The position numbers and the translations under genes are program-made. Below the pieces are notes generated by a model, which did no database searches, was not told the origin of the DNA, and was given only the letters and a program-made list of their open reading frames with translations. This document shows positions 23,460-29,788 of a DNA stretch of 32,117 nt, piece after piece. The stretch is from positions 1 through 32,117 of the IMG/VR virus record IMGVR_UViG_3300042509_000239, one strand, 5' to 3'. The DNA comes from a virus. The number at the start of each line of letters is the position of its first letter. Position 1 is the stretch's first letter.

Positions 23460-23638
23460 GCCTTTTCTCCCTTCAAACACCGATCATATAGATCACAACG
23501 CTCCGGACTGATGCATTCGCACTTGATTGGTTTCTTTGCTGCATCCCACCCCGCGCACCAAGCTCGGTATGCAAACCCTTGTGACTTGGTACCCTCCAAG
23601 CTGTCGTACCACAGGCTAAATAAGATGTCTTTGGTCAT
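23456..23638 (-). CDS. small Cys-motif protein
   Basis: This 60-residue protein has an N-terminal helix (TKDILFSLWYDSLEGTKSQG), an AYRAWCAGWDAAKK segment, and a C-terminal C-E-C-x5-C-D-L-Y-D-R-C motif. The last has exactly the spacing seen in the product at 21500-21712. The 'F-A-Y-R-A-W-x-A-G-W-x-A-A' stretch is common in small phage proteins. The Cys set could be a zinc knuckle. Start 23638 has AAGGTGG upstream and overlaps the next gene upstream by ATGA. Function unknown. Confidence 0.65.
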   Translation of the reverse strand: MTKDILFSLWYDSLEGTKSQGFAYRAWCAGWDAAKKPIKCECISPERCDLYDRCLKGEKA

Positions 23639-23823
23639 TTCTGCCACCTTGCTCTGATTGCGGCTGCGCAACTTTCCCAACTAGCGTCAATCCTTGCGCC
23701 CTCTGATTCACACAACTTTGCACACGCTTCACGTTCCATCAGAATGGCCTCTTCAATGGCCAAAACCACTGCGGCTTTGACTTGCTTTTTGCAGTCTTCA
23801 AAACCTTTTTCGTATTGATTCAT
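23635..23823 (-). CDS. small helical phage protein
   Basis: This 62-residue protein (MNQYEKGFEDCKKQVKAAVV, LAIEEAILMEREACAKLCES, then ASWESCAAAIRARWQK) is a familiar type, with 'I-x-x-E-R-E-A-C-A-K-x-C-E' followed by 'C-A-A-A-I-R-A-R'. Four Cys are spread along predicted helices. Such proteins are common in tailed phages and their role is unknown. Overlaps by ATGA with both neighbours. Confidence 0.68.
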   Translation of the reverse strand: MNQYEKGFEDCKKQVKAAVVLAIEEAILMEREACAKLCESEGARIDASWESCAAAIRARWQK

Positions 23824-23963
23824 TTTGCCTCCAACGCAGTCTTAATCAAGTGAACAATCTGGCGGCTGATTGAGCGAGTCTGGCTATCGGCTTGCGCTTT
23901 CACAACCTTGAATATCTCAATCGGCATACGGATGGTGACAAATCTATCTTTAGGTTCGATCAT
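23820..23963 (-). CDS. ribbon-helix-helix (Arc-like) DNA-binding protein
   Basis: This 47-residue protein is the size of a minimal ribbon-helix-helix repressor such as Arc (53). The strand RFVTIRMP is followed by helix 1 (IEIFKVVKAQADSQ), a turn (TRSI) and helix 2 (SRQIVHLIKTALEA). Dimers bind DNA through the paired strands. ATG 23963 is chosen because GGAG lies 8 bases upstream and the RHH strand starts within eight residues; the longer reading from 24047 lies over the nuclease gene. It overlaps that gene by 14 bases. Confidence 0.78.
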   Translation of the reverse strand: MIEPKDRFVTIRMPIEIFKVVKAQADSQTRSISRQIVHLIKTALEAK

Positions 23964-24288
23964 TTCTATTCTCCAGTATTTGTGCCTTGGCATCCTCAGC
24001 ACCAAGTCCCACAATAACATGGTAACCAACACTTTGTAAATAATCAATCATGCCTTGTTGCTCTGGCGATATCTTGCCACCCTTGACTTTCTTCATCTCA
24101 ATCCACAGTTTCCATGCCGGTACAAACAAGTCTGGGATGCCAGGCACCACGCCCTCGACCTTAAGCTTCATGGCTTGCGTCTTGGAGCGCAGTCCCCCAT
24201 TTGGAATCGCAAAGATTAATGTATCCGGATAGGTGCGGCGAAACCACATGATAAGGTGGGCTTGTTCTAGGTGTTCTGAAGTCACCAT
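23950..24288 (-). CDS. VRR-NUC-type nuclease
   Basis: This 112-residue protein, from the ATG at 24288 with GCGGGGA upstream, carries the VRR-NUC (PD-(D/E)XK) pattern: E8, AIPNGG (27-32), VPGIPDLF (48-55, Asp 53), LWIEMKK (61-67, Glu 64 and Lys 66), then SPEQQGMIDYLQSVGYHVIV with Gln 77. Stand-alone VRR-NUC proteins in phages are Holliday-junction resolvase-like or structure-specific nucleases. Position between a PP-loop enzyme and regulators in a recombination operon fits a role in resolving replication intermediates. A longer in-frame start at 24489 would lie inside the PP-loop gene and is rejected. Confidence 0.88.
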   Translation of the reverse strand: MVTSEHLEQAHLIMWFRRTYPDTLIFAIPNGGLRSKTQAMKLKVEGVVPGIPDLFVPAWKLWIEMKKVKGGKISPEQQGMIDYLQSVGYHVIVGLGAEDAKAQILENRNDRT

Positions 24289-24289
24289 G

Positions 24290-25138
24290 TCATTCCCCGC
24301 AGAAACAAGCAATGCCTTCTTCATCTGGATCAATAAGTGATATCTGATCTTTTGTAAACTGCGCCATGCTTGCATAGCCAGGACGATCTTTGCGAAAGGT
24401 GGCACCGCTTGGTTTGGATGCCAATACCATAGCTTCCATATTTGCCCACCAAATCGCACGCTCTGGCCTTTCAGCAATAAGTGTTGCAATCTGATTGGCT
24501 GGCTTTAAAAAACACAGATCACAATTGCCCGCCAATGTCCTACCGTTATATGTCGGCAACTCAAGATTAAATGATTGTTTTGCCCAAAAATTACCTACAT
24601 CTTGAACACTTACTTTTGCAGTAAATAGAGGTATCCTGCGCTTATCCGCTACCTTTGTGGCGCGACGTGCTTCGTCATATCGCAACCCTATCCATGATGC
24701 GTTCTCTAATTCTGATTTTGTGCAATCGTCAAACAGTCCAGAGTGTTTAAGAAAACACGCCATAGTGCGTATTTTTAATTCACTTGTGCAAAACCTTGTT
24801 ACTGGATTAGGTAAATATTGACGCTTGCGAATGATTGCCTCAAACGGTTCCCCGTTTCGTGCGGCCGTCTCATAAGTAACTTCTTTGTACCTATACTCTG
24901 GCTTTTCGTGTTCTTGATATTCAATCCAATGTATTTTGACATTCCAATTAACAGAACAATCGTTAACAAACTTTAGTGTGGCTTCCTCTTCTTTGCCTGT
25001 GTTTGCAAAGCACACAATGCCATCATCAGGCATCTTCCCGCCATGTGCCTCTAGCACTTTGTAAAGCATATAGGCAGAAGTCCTGCCGCCAGAGAAGCTT
25101 ATGCACGTTGGTTCTGTAATTTCGTATGGGTTTACCAT
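24290..25138 (-). CDS. PAPS-reductase-like PP-loop ATP pyrophosphatase
   Basis: This 282-residue protein has the PP-loop SFSGGRTSAYML (residues 14-25), the IVCFANTGKEE strand, the RFCTSELKIRTM signature (C117, like CTxxLK in PAPS reductase/DndC relatives), SWIGLRYDEARR, a C206-x2-C209 pair in GNCDLCFLKP, and a terminal CFC (278 and 280). The four-to-five Cys set could hold a Fe-S cluster. Family members activate a substrate with ATP and in several cases transfer sulfur; a classical sulfate-assimilation role is unlikely in a phage. Nucleic-acid modification is possible but unproved. It overlaps the helicase by seven bases and precedes the nuclease. Confidence 0.85.
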   Translation of the reverse strand: MVNPYEITEPTCISFSGGRTSAYMLYKVLEAHGGKMPDDGIVCFANTGKEEEATLKFVNDCSVNWNVKIHWIEYQEHEKPEYRYKEVTYETAARNGEPFEAIIRKRQYLPNPVTRFCTSELKIRTMACFLKHSGLFDDCTKSELENASWIGLRYDEARRATKVADKRRIPLFTAKVSVQDVGNFWAKQSFNLELPTYNGRTLAGNCDLCFLKPANQIATLIAERPERAIWWANMEAMVLASKPSGATFRKDRPGYASMAQFTKDQISLIDPDEEGIACFCGE

Positions 25139-26724
25139 AATCTTTTCACCACCTTATAAAATTTGCCATCCCGCTGGTAAGAAATCATGCGAGGCGGGTT
25201 AGCCTGGTTCATCTGCACCACCAAATAATTGATAGGTGCCTGCTCTTGGTTAATGCCAGACAGCACTGCCTTTGCTTGGTTGCCTATGTCATGCAACAAC
25301 TGCCATGATTTCTGCCCAGCAAAGCCTTGATTAAAAATGGGCAAATACTCAGTAATTGGCGGGTCAGTCAAGCCACCATAGTAAGTGACAGCAATCATTT
25401 CGTTGCCACTGGCACGGCTAACATGCTTGCGCCAATGCCAATCAGTCACCGGCATATCCATGCCATTTAGCCCCATGATGTCGTCATGGCGCAGCACTAA
25501 CTTCTTTTCTTCTGGCGGTGGGAATGCGTGACCACAGTTCGGGCAGACCTTAGCAGAGATATGCACAATCTCATGGCACTCATCGCACACCTTGACCGGT
25601 ACCTCGCCCTCACCCGACCCACCCTTTTTTGGTGGCTGCACGTTGGTGATCGGACCGTGCGTCTCGACCACCCCCGCAAAGTCGAGCACCAAGCAGTGAT
25701 CGGTGTGACTCTTGGGGCGCATACCACGCCCTGCCATCTGGACATAGAGCGATGCGCTCATGGTTGGGCGTAGCATAGCGATCAGGTCTATATCCGGATA
25801 GTCAAATCCTGTGGTCAGCACATTGGCATTGGTCAGCGCACGAATGCGCCCAGCCTTAAACTCGGTCAGTATCCTGTCACGCTCTGCCTTGGGTGTTTCA
25901 CCGGTCACACACGCTGCAGTCACGCCCTGCGCAATTAATTCTTGGCATACGTTCTGTGCGTGTTTGACACCAGCGCAAAAGAACAACCAGGCGCGTCGAT
26001 CACAGGCAAGCTTGATGACCTCACGCACCACTTGTTTATTTTTATCGGCATTGTCCACTGCCGCCTGCAACTCGGACTCAATGTACTCGCCACCACGCTT
26101 GTGTACACCCGACACGTCAAAGCGCTCGGACGTGGTTTTGCTACGCAGGGTCGCCAAATATTTTTTATAAACTAACTCCTCAATGCTGACCGGCTCAATC
26201 AACGCATCAAACAATGCCGGTTTATCCGTGATTAAACCGTGCCCAAGGCGATAAGGCGTGGCGGTCAACCCTACCACCCTAAGATTAGGATTAATCGCTT
26301 GTAGGTCGTTTAAAAGGGTGCGGTATCCGCCCTCATCTTTGTGGCTCACTAGGTGACACTCATCAACAATCACCAAATCAATGTGTCCAAGCAGGGCTGC
26401 CTTGGTTCTGACTGACTGAATGCCGGCAAAGGTAATGGGTTCACCCAATTGACGCTTGCCGATCCCTGCGCTATAAATACCCAAAGGCGCTCCCCTCCAG
26501 TGGAGTCTCATTTTCTCTGCATTCTGAACAATCAACTCTTTGACATGCGTCAACATAAGAATTTTTGTTTTTGGCCAAGATTGCAGCGCGTCCTTACACA
26601 GCGCCGCCACGATGTGGCTCTTCCCCGACCCAGTTGGCAGGACGAGGCACGGGTTGCCGGTTGGGTTCTTGTGAAACCACGCATATAGCTGATCGATGGC
26701 GCGTTGTTGGTAGTCACGCAACAT
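25132..26724 (-). CDS. SF2 DEAD/DEAH-type helicase with zinc ribbon
   Basis: This 530-residue protein carries SF2 motifs: Q-like RDYQQRAI (3-10), Walker A PTGSGKS (30-36), Ia MLTHVKEL, DECH (121-124), GLTATP (152-157), VTGETPKAER, ALTNANVLTTGFDYP (296-310) and motif VI QMAGRGMRP (329-337). A Cys4 ribbon (C380, C383, C394, C397) follows, then a C-terminal domain without known motif. Related phage helicases unwind forked or recombination DNA (UvsW/RecG-type work). Start: ATG at 26724 overlaps the TGA of the upstream gene; a TTG one codon earlier (26727) is possible, because GGAG spacing suits both. Confidence 0.93.
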   Translation of the reverse strand: MLRDYQQRAIDQLYAWFHKNPTGNPCLVLPTGSGKSHIVAALCKDALQSWPKTKILMLTHVKELIVQNAEKMRLHWRGAPLGIYSAGIGKRQLGEPITFAGIQSVRTKAALLGHIDLVIVDECHLVSHKDEGGYRTLLNDLQAINPNLRVVGLTATPYRLGHGLITDKPALFDALIEPVSIEELVYKKYLATLRSKTTSERFDVSGVHKRGGEYIESELQAAVDNADKNKQVVREVIKLACDRRAWLFFCAGVKHAQNVCQELIAQGVTAACVTGETPKAERDRILTEFKAGRIRALTNANVLTTGFDYPDIDLIAMLRPTMSASLYVQMAGRGMRPKSHTDHCLVLDFAGVVETHGPITNVQPPKKGGSGEGEVPVKVCDECHEIVHISAKVCPNCGHAFPPPEEKKLVLRHDDIMGLNGMDMPVTDWHWRKHVSRASGNEMIAVTYYGGLTDPPITEYLPIFNQGFAGQKSWQLLHDIGNQAKAVLSGINQEQAPINYLVVQMNQANPPRMISYQRDGKFYKVVKRLW

Positions 26725-27740
26725 CAAAATATCTCCGCACCAAAGTCTTTACGCAAGGTCTTGATGAACTCATCAGGACTCGCACAGGCTTTGTAATTGG
26801 CAACAATTTCGCGGCTGGAAAAGACATCCGGACCTTTAATGCCATTACTAATCTCACCTTCTGGCGTGATCCAGATAACGTCATCGCCCAAAATCTTGAC
26901 CTTCCACGGTACTAGATCAGGGTGCAGAACGTGCGCCTCGCAGCCAGCCTTTTGATTCTCAAAACTTAGTTTGACGTTGTACTCTAAACAAGACCAAGTG
27001 CCATCTTCATTGGCACTGCTGTAAGTACAAGTCCGACAGTTAACTTCCTTAGTCAACTTAGTCTTATGGCAAAACTCATGCGCCGCACAGAACCGGCATT
27101 CAAACCATGTAGGGTCGGTGCTAATGGGTGGTGGCATACGATCAGCCTTGACCAAGCGATGGCCACGCTCCACGCCCTTCTGAGCCACAGCCTTATCAAG
27201 CTTGACCCGCTCGGTATAGATACGGTCGTCGTCCTTGCATATCGCCACATACAGCGCACGGTCAAGCTTCATCCCTAGCATGTACATCTGCATCTGGACA
27301 AAGTGCATGGGCTTGGACTTCTCAACGCCATCCTTTAGCAAACTATCAAACGATTTCTTGCCATGCGTCTTGATCTCCAACACATGGGGTGTCTTGGGTG
27401 CTTCTGGCACACCAGATTCAATGATGCCGTCAATGCTGCCAGAGACATGGCACCCGAAGTCCACCCGACTTTGGTTAGCACCGGTCTTTTGCACACTCAT
27501 ACCAATAGCGCGTAGGTCTGACACAACTTGTGCCTCCTCAGTCTGACCACGTCTGAACAGGCGCAGGATCCGACCAGGGAACTTCTCGACCACCGCCATT
27601 CTAAACGATAGCCATAGCCACCGATCGCAGGGGTGACCCAGTACGCTAGCACCCATGTGGGGTCGAGCACCACCCTGATTATCTTCATGGTGCTTGTCAA
27701 TCAGTGCTTCAATCGTGTATTCTGACTCTGGTATTTTCAT
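26724..27740 (-). CDS. Cas4/RecB-like PD-(D/E)XK exonuclease
   Basis: This 338-residue protein has a RecB-family nuclease core: RRGQTEEAQVV (E69), GSIDGI (Asp 104), LEIKTHGKKSF (Glu 122, Lys 124) and FVQMQMYMLGM (Gln 151). Cys 38 (GHPCDR) together with C215, C218 and C224 (ECRFCAAHEFC) forms a Cas4/AddB-like Fe-S site. A second Cys set (C235, C238, C251, C267) may bind zinc. The C-terminal domain (270-338) is unfamiliar. Such phage enzymes resect DNA ends for single-strand annealing recombination. RBS AAGGAGAGG precedes the start. Confidence 0.88.
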   Translation of the reverse strand: MKIPESEYTIEALIDKHHEDNQGGARPHMGASVLGHPCDRWLWLSFRMAVVEKFPGRILRLFRRGQTEEAQVVSDLRAIGMSVQKTGANQSRVDFGCHVSGSIDGIIESGVPEAPKTPHVLEIKTHGKKSFDSLLKDGVEKSKPMHFVQMQMYMLGMKLDRALYVAICKDDDRIYTERVKLDKAVAQKGVERGHRLVKADRMPPPISTDPTWFECRFCAAHEFCHKTKLTKEVNCRTCTYSSANEDGTWSCLEYNVKLSFENQKAGCEAHVLHPDLVPWKVKILGDDVIWITPEGEISNGIKGPDVFSSREIVANYKACASPDEFIKTLRKDFGAEIF

Positions 27741-27760
27741 GTACCTCTCCTTGGTTTTTT

Positions 27761-27793
27761 TGCCCCCAACCGTGTGGCTGGGGGCATTTTTTT
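27761..27793 (+). terminator. hairpin with T-run, oriented opposite to the operon
   Basis: TGCCCCCA (27761-27768) pairs with TGGGGGCA (27779-27786), continued by CC/GG after one mismatch, around the loop GTGT. On the plus strand it is followed by seven T (27787-27793), so it reads as an intrinsic terminator for rightward transcription. In the leftward operon the RNA has an A-run on both sides of the stem, so termination there should be poor and the hairpin might only stabilise or process the mRNA. Confidence 0.65.
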
Positions 27794-28259
27794 ACTTCTT
27801 AACCCAAGGTGGGGCTGCCTTAGCTGCTGCCGGTGCTTTGGCTGCCACTGGTGGTGCAGCGCCATTAGACTTGTAACCCTTGACGTCGTTCGATGCGCCA
27901 TACTGCTCGGACTCACGCACATCTAGCTTAATGCTCAACTGTCCACCAATTAATTGATCAGTGTCTTGCACAGTTGTCAAGCCAATTGCTCGCATAAGCT
28001 CACCAAGCTGCTGGCGACCAATCTCCTCAGCCTTGGGGTTTGGGTTCTTGATGTTCAGGTTGCCAAACACCACGCGCCCTTGGTGGGTGGGTCCAGTAAT
28101 GTCATAGCGCACAGCAATATACTGACCCGTGCCTGCTTTGGTGTTTTTGATCTCCGCACCGTTCACCACTGCTGTGTACCAGCCAGCCGGTAATGGTTCA
28201 AAATTACGGTCAGAGACGGGGAGCGCGTCAACGCTGAAGGTTTCGAGAAGTTGTGCCAT
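27792..28259 (-). CDS. DUF669-like single-stranded-DNA-binding protein
   Basis: This 155-residue protein begins LETFSVDALPVSDRNFEPLP then AGWYTAVVNGAEIKNTKAGT, with QYIAVRYDITGPTHQGRVVF and a conserved GNLNIKNPNPKAEEIGRQQL segment, the arrangement of DUF669 proteins, which are phage-encoded SSB-like partners of Sak-type recombinases. The last 25 residues are Ala/Pro-rich and end PPWVKK, basic rather than the acidic SSB tip. It probably coats ssDNA made by the nuclease or helicase for the ATPase encoded upstream. A hairpin follows its stop. Confidence 0.82.
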   Translation of the reverse strand: MAQLLETFSVDALPVSDRNFEPLPAGWYTAVVNGAEIKNTKAGTGQYIAVRYDITGPTHQGRVVFGNLNIKNPNPKAEEIGRQQLGELMRAIGLTTVQDTDQLIGGQLSIKLDVRESEQYGASNDVKGYKSNGAAPPVAAKAPAAAKAAPPWVKK

Positions 28260-28264
28260 GATAT

Positions 28265-28636
28265 TTATTCCTTAATGATTGTGAAAGATGGGCGACCGTT
28301 GGTGGTCGTAATAGCGTCCTGCAAAACTTCAGTAATGCTTACATCTGCTGACTTCCATGCCGAGGCATTGACTTCAGGCTTCCACCGAAACAGGCTGGAT
28401 AAGTGCTGGGTTAAACCAAACTCTGCTGCTAAATCTTGAAGCTTGTCGGCATTGACCTTGCGATCTAAGCGCCCCACGACCTTGACCTTGTAGCCATCGG
28501 CATCGATGTTCTGAGTGCCGTCGAGGGTTTTGGCGATGTCTAACTCCATAACCAATTGATCCTCAATGCTGCGACGCAATTCGATCGCTGCTTTCTCTGC
28601 TTCTTTGGCGTCGAGCCATTGTTGGTAGAGGTTCAT
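28265..28636 (-). CDS. conserved phage protein of the recombination operon
   Basis: This 123-residue protein starts with a helical, Lys/Glu-rich segment (LYQQWLDAKEAEKAAIELRR), then DGYKVKVVGRLDRKVNADKL, AAEFGLTQHLSSLFRWKPEV, and ends AITTTNGRPSFTIIKE. Proteins with 'L-F-R-W-K-P-E-x-N-x-x-x-W-K' and 'T-x-x-G-R-P-S-F-x-I' occur regularly beside DUF669 and Sak4 genes; I believe a DUF7173 family covers them. The function is unknown. Constant linkage suggests a part in DNA recombination or replication. ATGA overlap with the gene upstream. Confidence 0.78.
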   Translation of the reverse strand: MNLYQQWLDAKEAEKAAIELRRSIEDQLVMELDIAKTLDGTQNIDADGYKVKVVGRLDRKVNADKLQDLAAEFGLTQHLSSLFRWKPEVNASAWKSADVSITEVLQDAITTTNGRPSFTIIKE

Positions 28637-28830
28637 ACTTCCTCCCGTGCGCGAATCATTGCGTCTGCCATCTGATAAGCTTCAGTAGCATTCATAAGGT
28701 GGGTGTTAAACACATTGTCACGGTGGGCAAAAATGCCCGTTATGATTGCCGCCGCAAAGTAATCCCGCAATGTCATGCCGCGCAACACTTCGCTATTAAT
28801 AATGGTTGGAAATGCTTGTTGTTGTTTCAT
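28633..28830 (-). CDS. small conserved phage protein
   Basis: This 65-residue protein contains GMTLRDYFAAAIITGIFAHR followed by an ATEAYQMADAMIRAREE helix. The 'G-M-x-L-R-D-Y-F-A-A-x-A-L-x-G' plus 'A-Y-x-x-A-D-A-M-L-x-A-R' pattern is very common in small early phage proteins of unknown function. ATG 28830 is chosen: it follows the TGA of the ATPase gene (28834-28832) by one base and has GGGGG upstream. Overlaps the next gene by ATGA. Confidence 0.78.
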   Translation of the reverse strand: MKQQQAFPTIINSEVLRGMTLRDYFAAAIITGIFAHRDNVFNTHLMNATEAYQMADAMIRAREEV

Positions 28831-28831
28831 A

Positions 28832-29503
28832 TCAACCCCCAATCTTTGCAATGATGGCACCAAGGTCGGGTGCTTCCCAAGTGTCAAGCTTGCCGCTACG
28901 ATCCTTGGCTTGCCAGATACCGTCGCTGTCACACATCAGCGCACGTTGCGCATTGCCCTCTTGATCTTTCTCCACACGGAGTGCCAGAACCATGTCAAAG
29001 AAATAAGGTAATTGTTGGCCTGTCTTGTTACCAGGCATCGAAGGTGCATAAAGAATTCGACCAGTTTCATCAGTTGCCTTTTCGCACTTGGCGGTAAAGT
29101 AAACGTGCTTGTTGGGGATATCACGGAACGCACGGATGATGTCAGACATCTGCTCCTGCATGGCGCCGTAGGCTTGGCGCGGATCTTTTGCAATCTTCTT
29201 CTCATGATTCAAAACAACTTCAGCAATCTCGCTAATTGAATCCAGAGTGATTGACTCAAAGTGCTTAGCTTCGTCAGATTCAGTCACCCATCTGTACGCT
29301 TCCATCAGTGTGTCGTAAGATGACACCTCAACAAAAGGCACGTCAGCATCAGCAATAGACAAAAGACCGCCTTCTGCTGAGAACACTACAGGATTAGGCA
29401 GTGTTGGAATCAGTGAGGTTTTGCCAGCTCCTGCATTACCGTACACCAATAACTTCACGCCGTTAGCGTGTAAACCTTTAGTACTGCGTAGATTGATAGC
29501 CAT
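28832..29503 (-). CDS. Sak4-like RecA-family ATPase (AAA_24)
   Basis: This 223-residue protein has Walker A GNAGAGKTS (22-30), an acidic sensor-like region FSAEGGLLSI, a Walker B-type strand SITLDSIS (84-91), MQEQMSDIIRAFRDIPNKHV and the VYFTAKC strand. Length and motifs match phage Sak4 single-strand annealing proteins, RecA-core ATPases that work with an SSB-like partner; the DUF669-like gene lies three genes downstream. It is the first gene of the long leftward operon, with RBS TAGGAGAG, directly facing the control region. Confidence 0.9.
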   Translation of the reverse strand: MAINLRSTKGLHANGVKLLVYGNAGAGKTSLIPTLPNPVVFSAEGGLLSIADADVPFVEVSSYDTLMEAYRWVTESDEAKHFESITLDSISEIAEVVLNHEKKIAKDPRQAYGAMQEQMSDIIRAFRDIPNKHVYFTAKCEKATDETGRILYAPSMPGNKTGQQLPYFFDMVLALRVEKDQEGNAQRALMCDSDGIWQAKDRSGKLDTWEAPDLGAIIAKIGG

Positions 29504-29551
29504 GTGGCTCTCCTAAGTGATCGCTTGTTGGGATATCCGTTTAGCGATTGA

Positions 29552-29580
29552 TTGAATTATTGCATAATTAAATGTATAGT
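29552..29580 (+). promoter_or_regulatory. rightward sigma70-like promoter
   Basis: TTGAAT (29552-29557) and TATAGT (29575-29580) are separated by exactly 17 bases, with TG directly before the -10. It would start near 29587 and drive the HTH/primase pair, giving a leader of about 35 bases. Its -35 shares bases with the leftward -10. Confidence 0.62.
29555..29569. promoter_or_regulatory. candidate operator (inverted repeats)
   Basis: AATTAT and ATAATT form a perfect inverted repeat around TGC, lying between the elements of both promoters. Wider inverted pairs occur too: ATTGAATT (29551-29558) with AATTCAAT (29592-29599), and CTTGTTG (29524-29530) with CAACAAG (29583-29589). AT-rich DNA yields such repeats by chance, so only the position supports an operator. 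Confidence 0.4.
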
Positions 29581-29585
29581 GTCAA
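29556..29585 (-). promoter_or_regulatory. leftward sigma70-like promoter
   Basis: On the minus strand TTGACA (29585-29580), a perfect -35, is followed after 18 bases by AATAAT (29561-29556) with an extended TG one base before it. It stands about 53 bases before the start of the Sak4-like gene and would drive the whole minus operon. It overlaps the rightward promoter almost completely. Confidence 0.65.
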
Positions 29586-29620
29586 CAAGTAAATTCAATT
29601 TAATTACAAAAGGCACAAAA

Positions 29621-29788
29621 ATGTTAACCATTGACCAAATCTTTGAGCTTCTACAGGATAGGGCGGTGCCTGTGGTGGCAGAGCGTACCGGCATCCACTA
29701 CAACACTGTGTTGAACATCAAAAACGGCACAAATAAGAACCCGTCCTATGAAGTGATTAAGAAATTGTCCGATTACTTTCAATCATGA
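29621..29788 (+). CDS. small HTH (Cro/XRE-like) DNA-binding protein
   Basis: This 55-residue protein is essentially a single helix-turn-helix domain: TIDQIFELLQDR, then VPVVAERTGIHYNTVLNIKN (helices 2 and 3), and NPSYEVIKKLSDYFQ. It is the size of small Cro-like repressors. ATG 29621 is chosen because AAAGG lies upstream and the domain starts there; an in-frame ATG at 29552 lies inside the promoter. Its stop overlaps the primase start (ATGA). It probably binds the overlapping divergent promoters just upstream. Confidence 0.83.
   Translation: MLTIDQIFELLQDRAVPVVAERTGIHYNTVLNIKNGTNKNPSYEVIKKLSDYFQS

Noticed and set aside
23964-24047. N-terminal extension of the ribbon-helix-helix protein
   Set aside because: It overlaps the nuclease domain, and the internal ATG at 23963 has GGAG and the expected RHH size.
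24289-24489. N-terminal extension of the VRR-NUC protein
   Set aside because: The extension would lie entirely inside the PP-loop gene in another frame, while the ATG at 24288 has a ribosome site and directly precedes the conserved domain.
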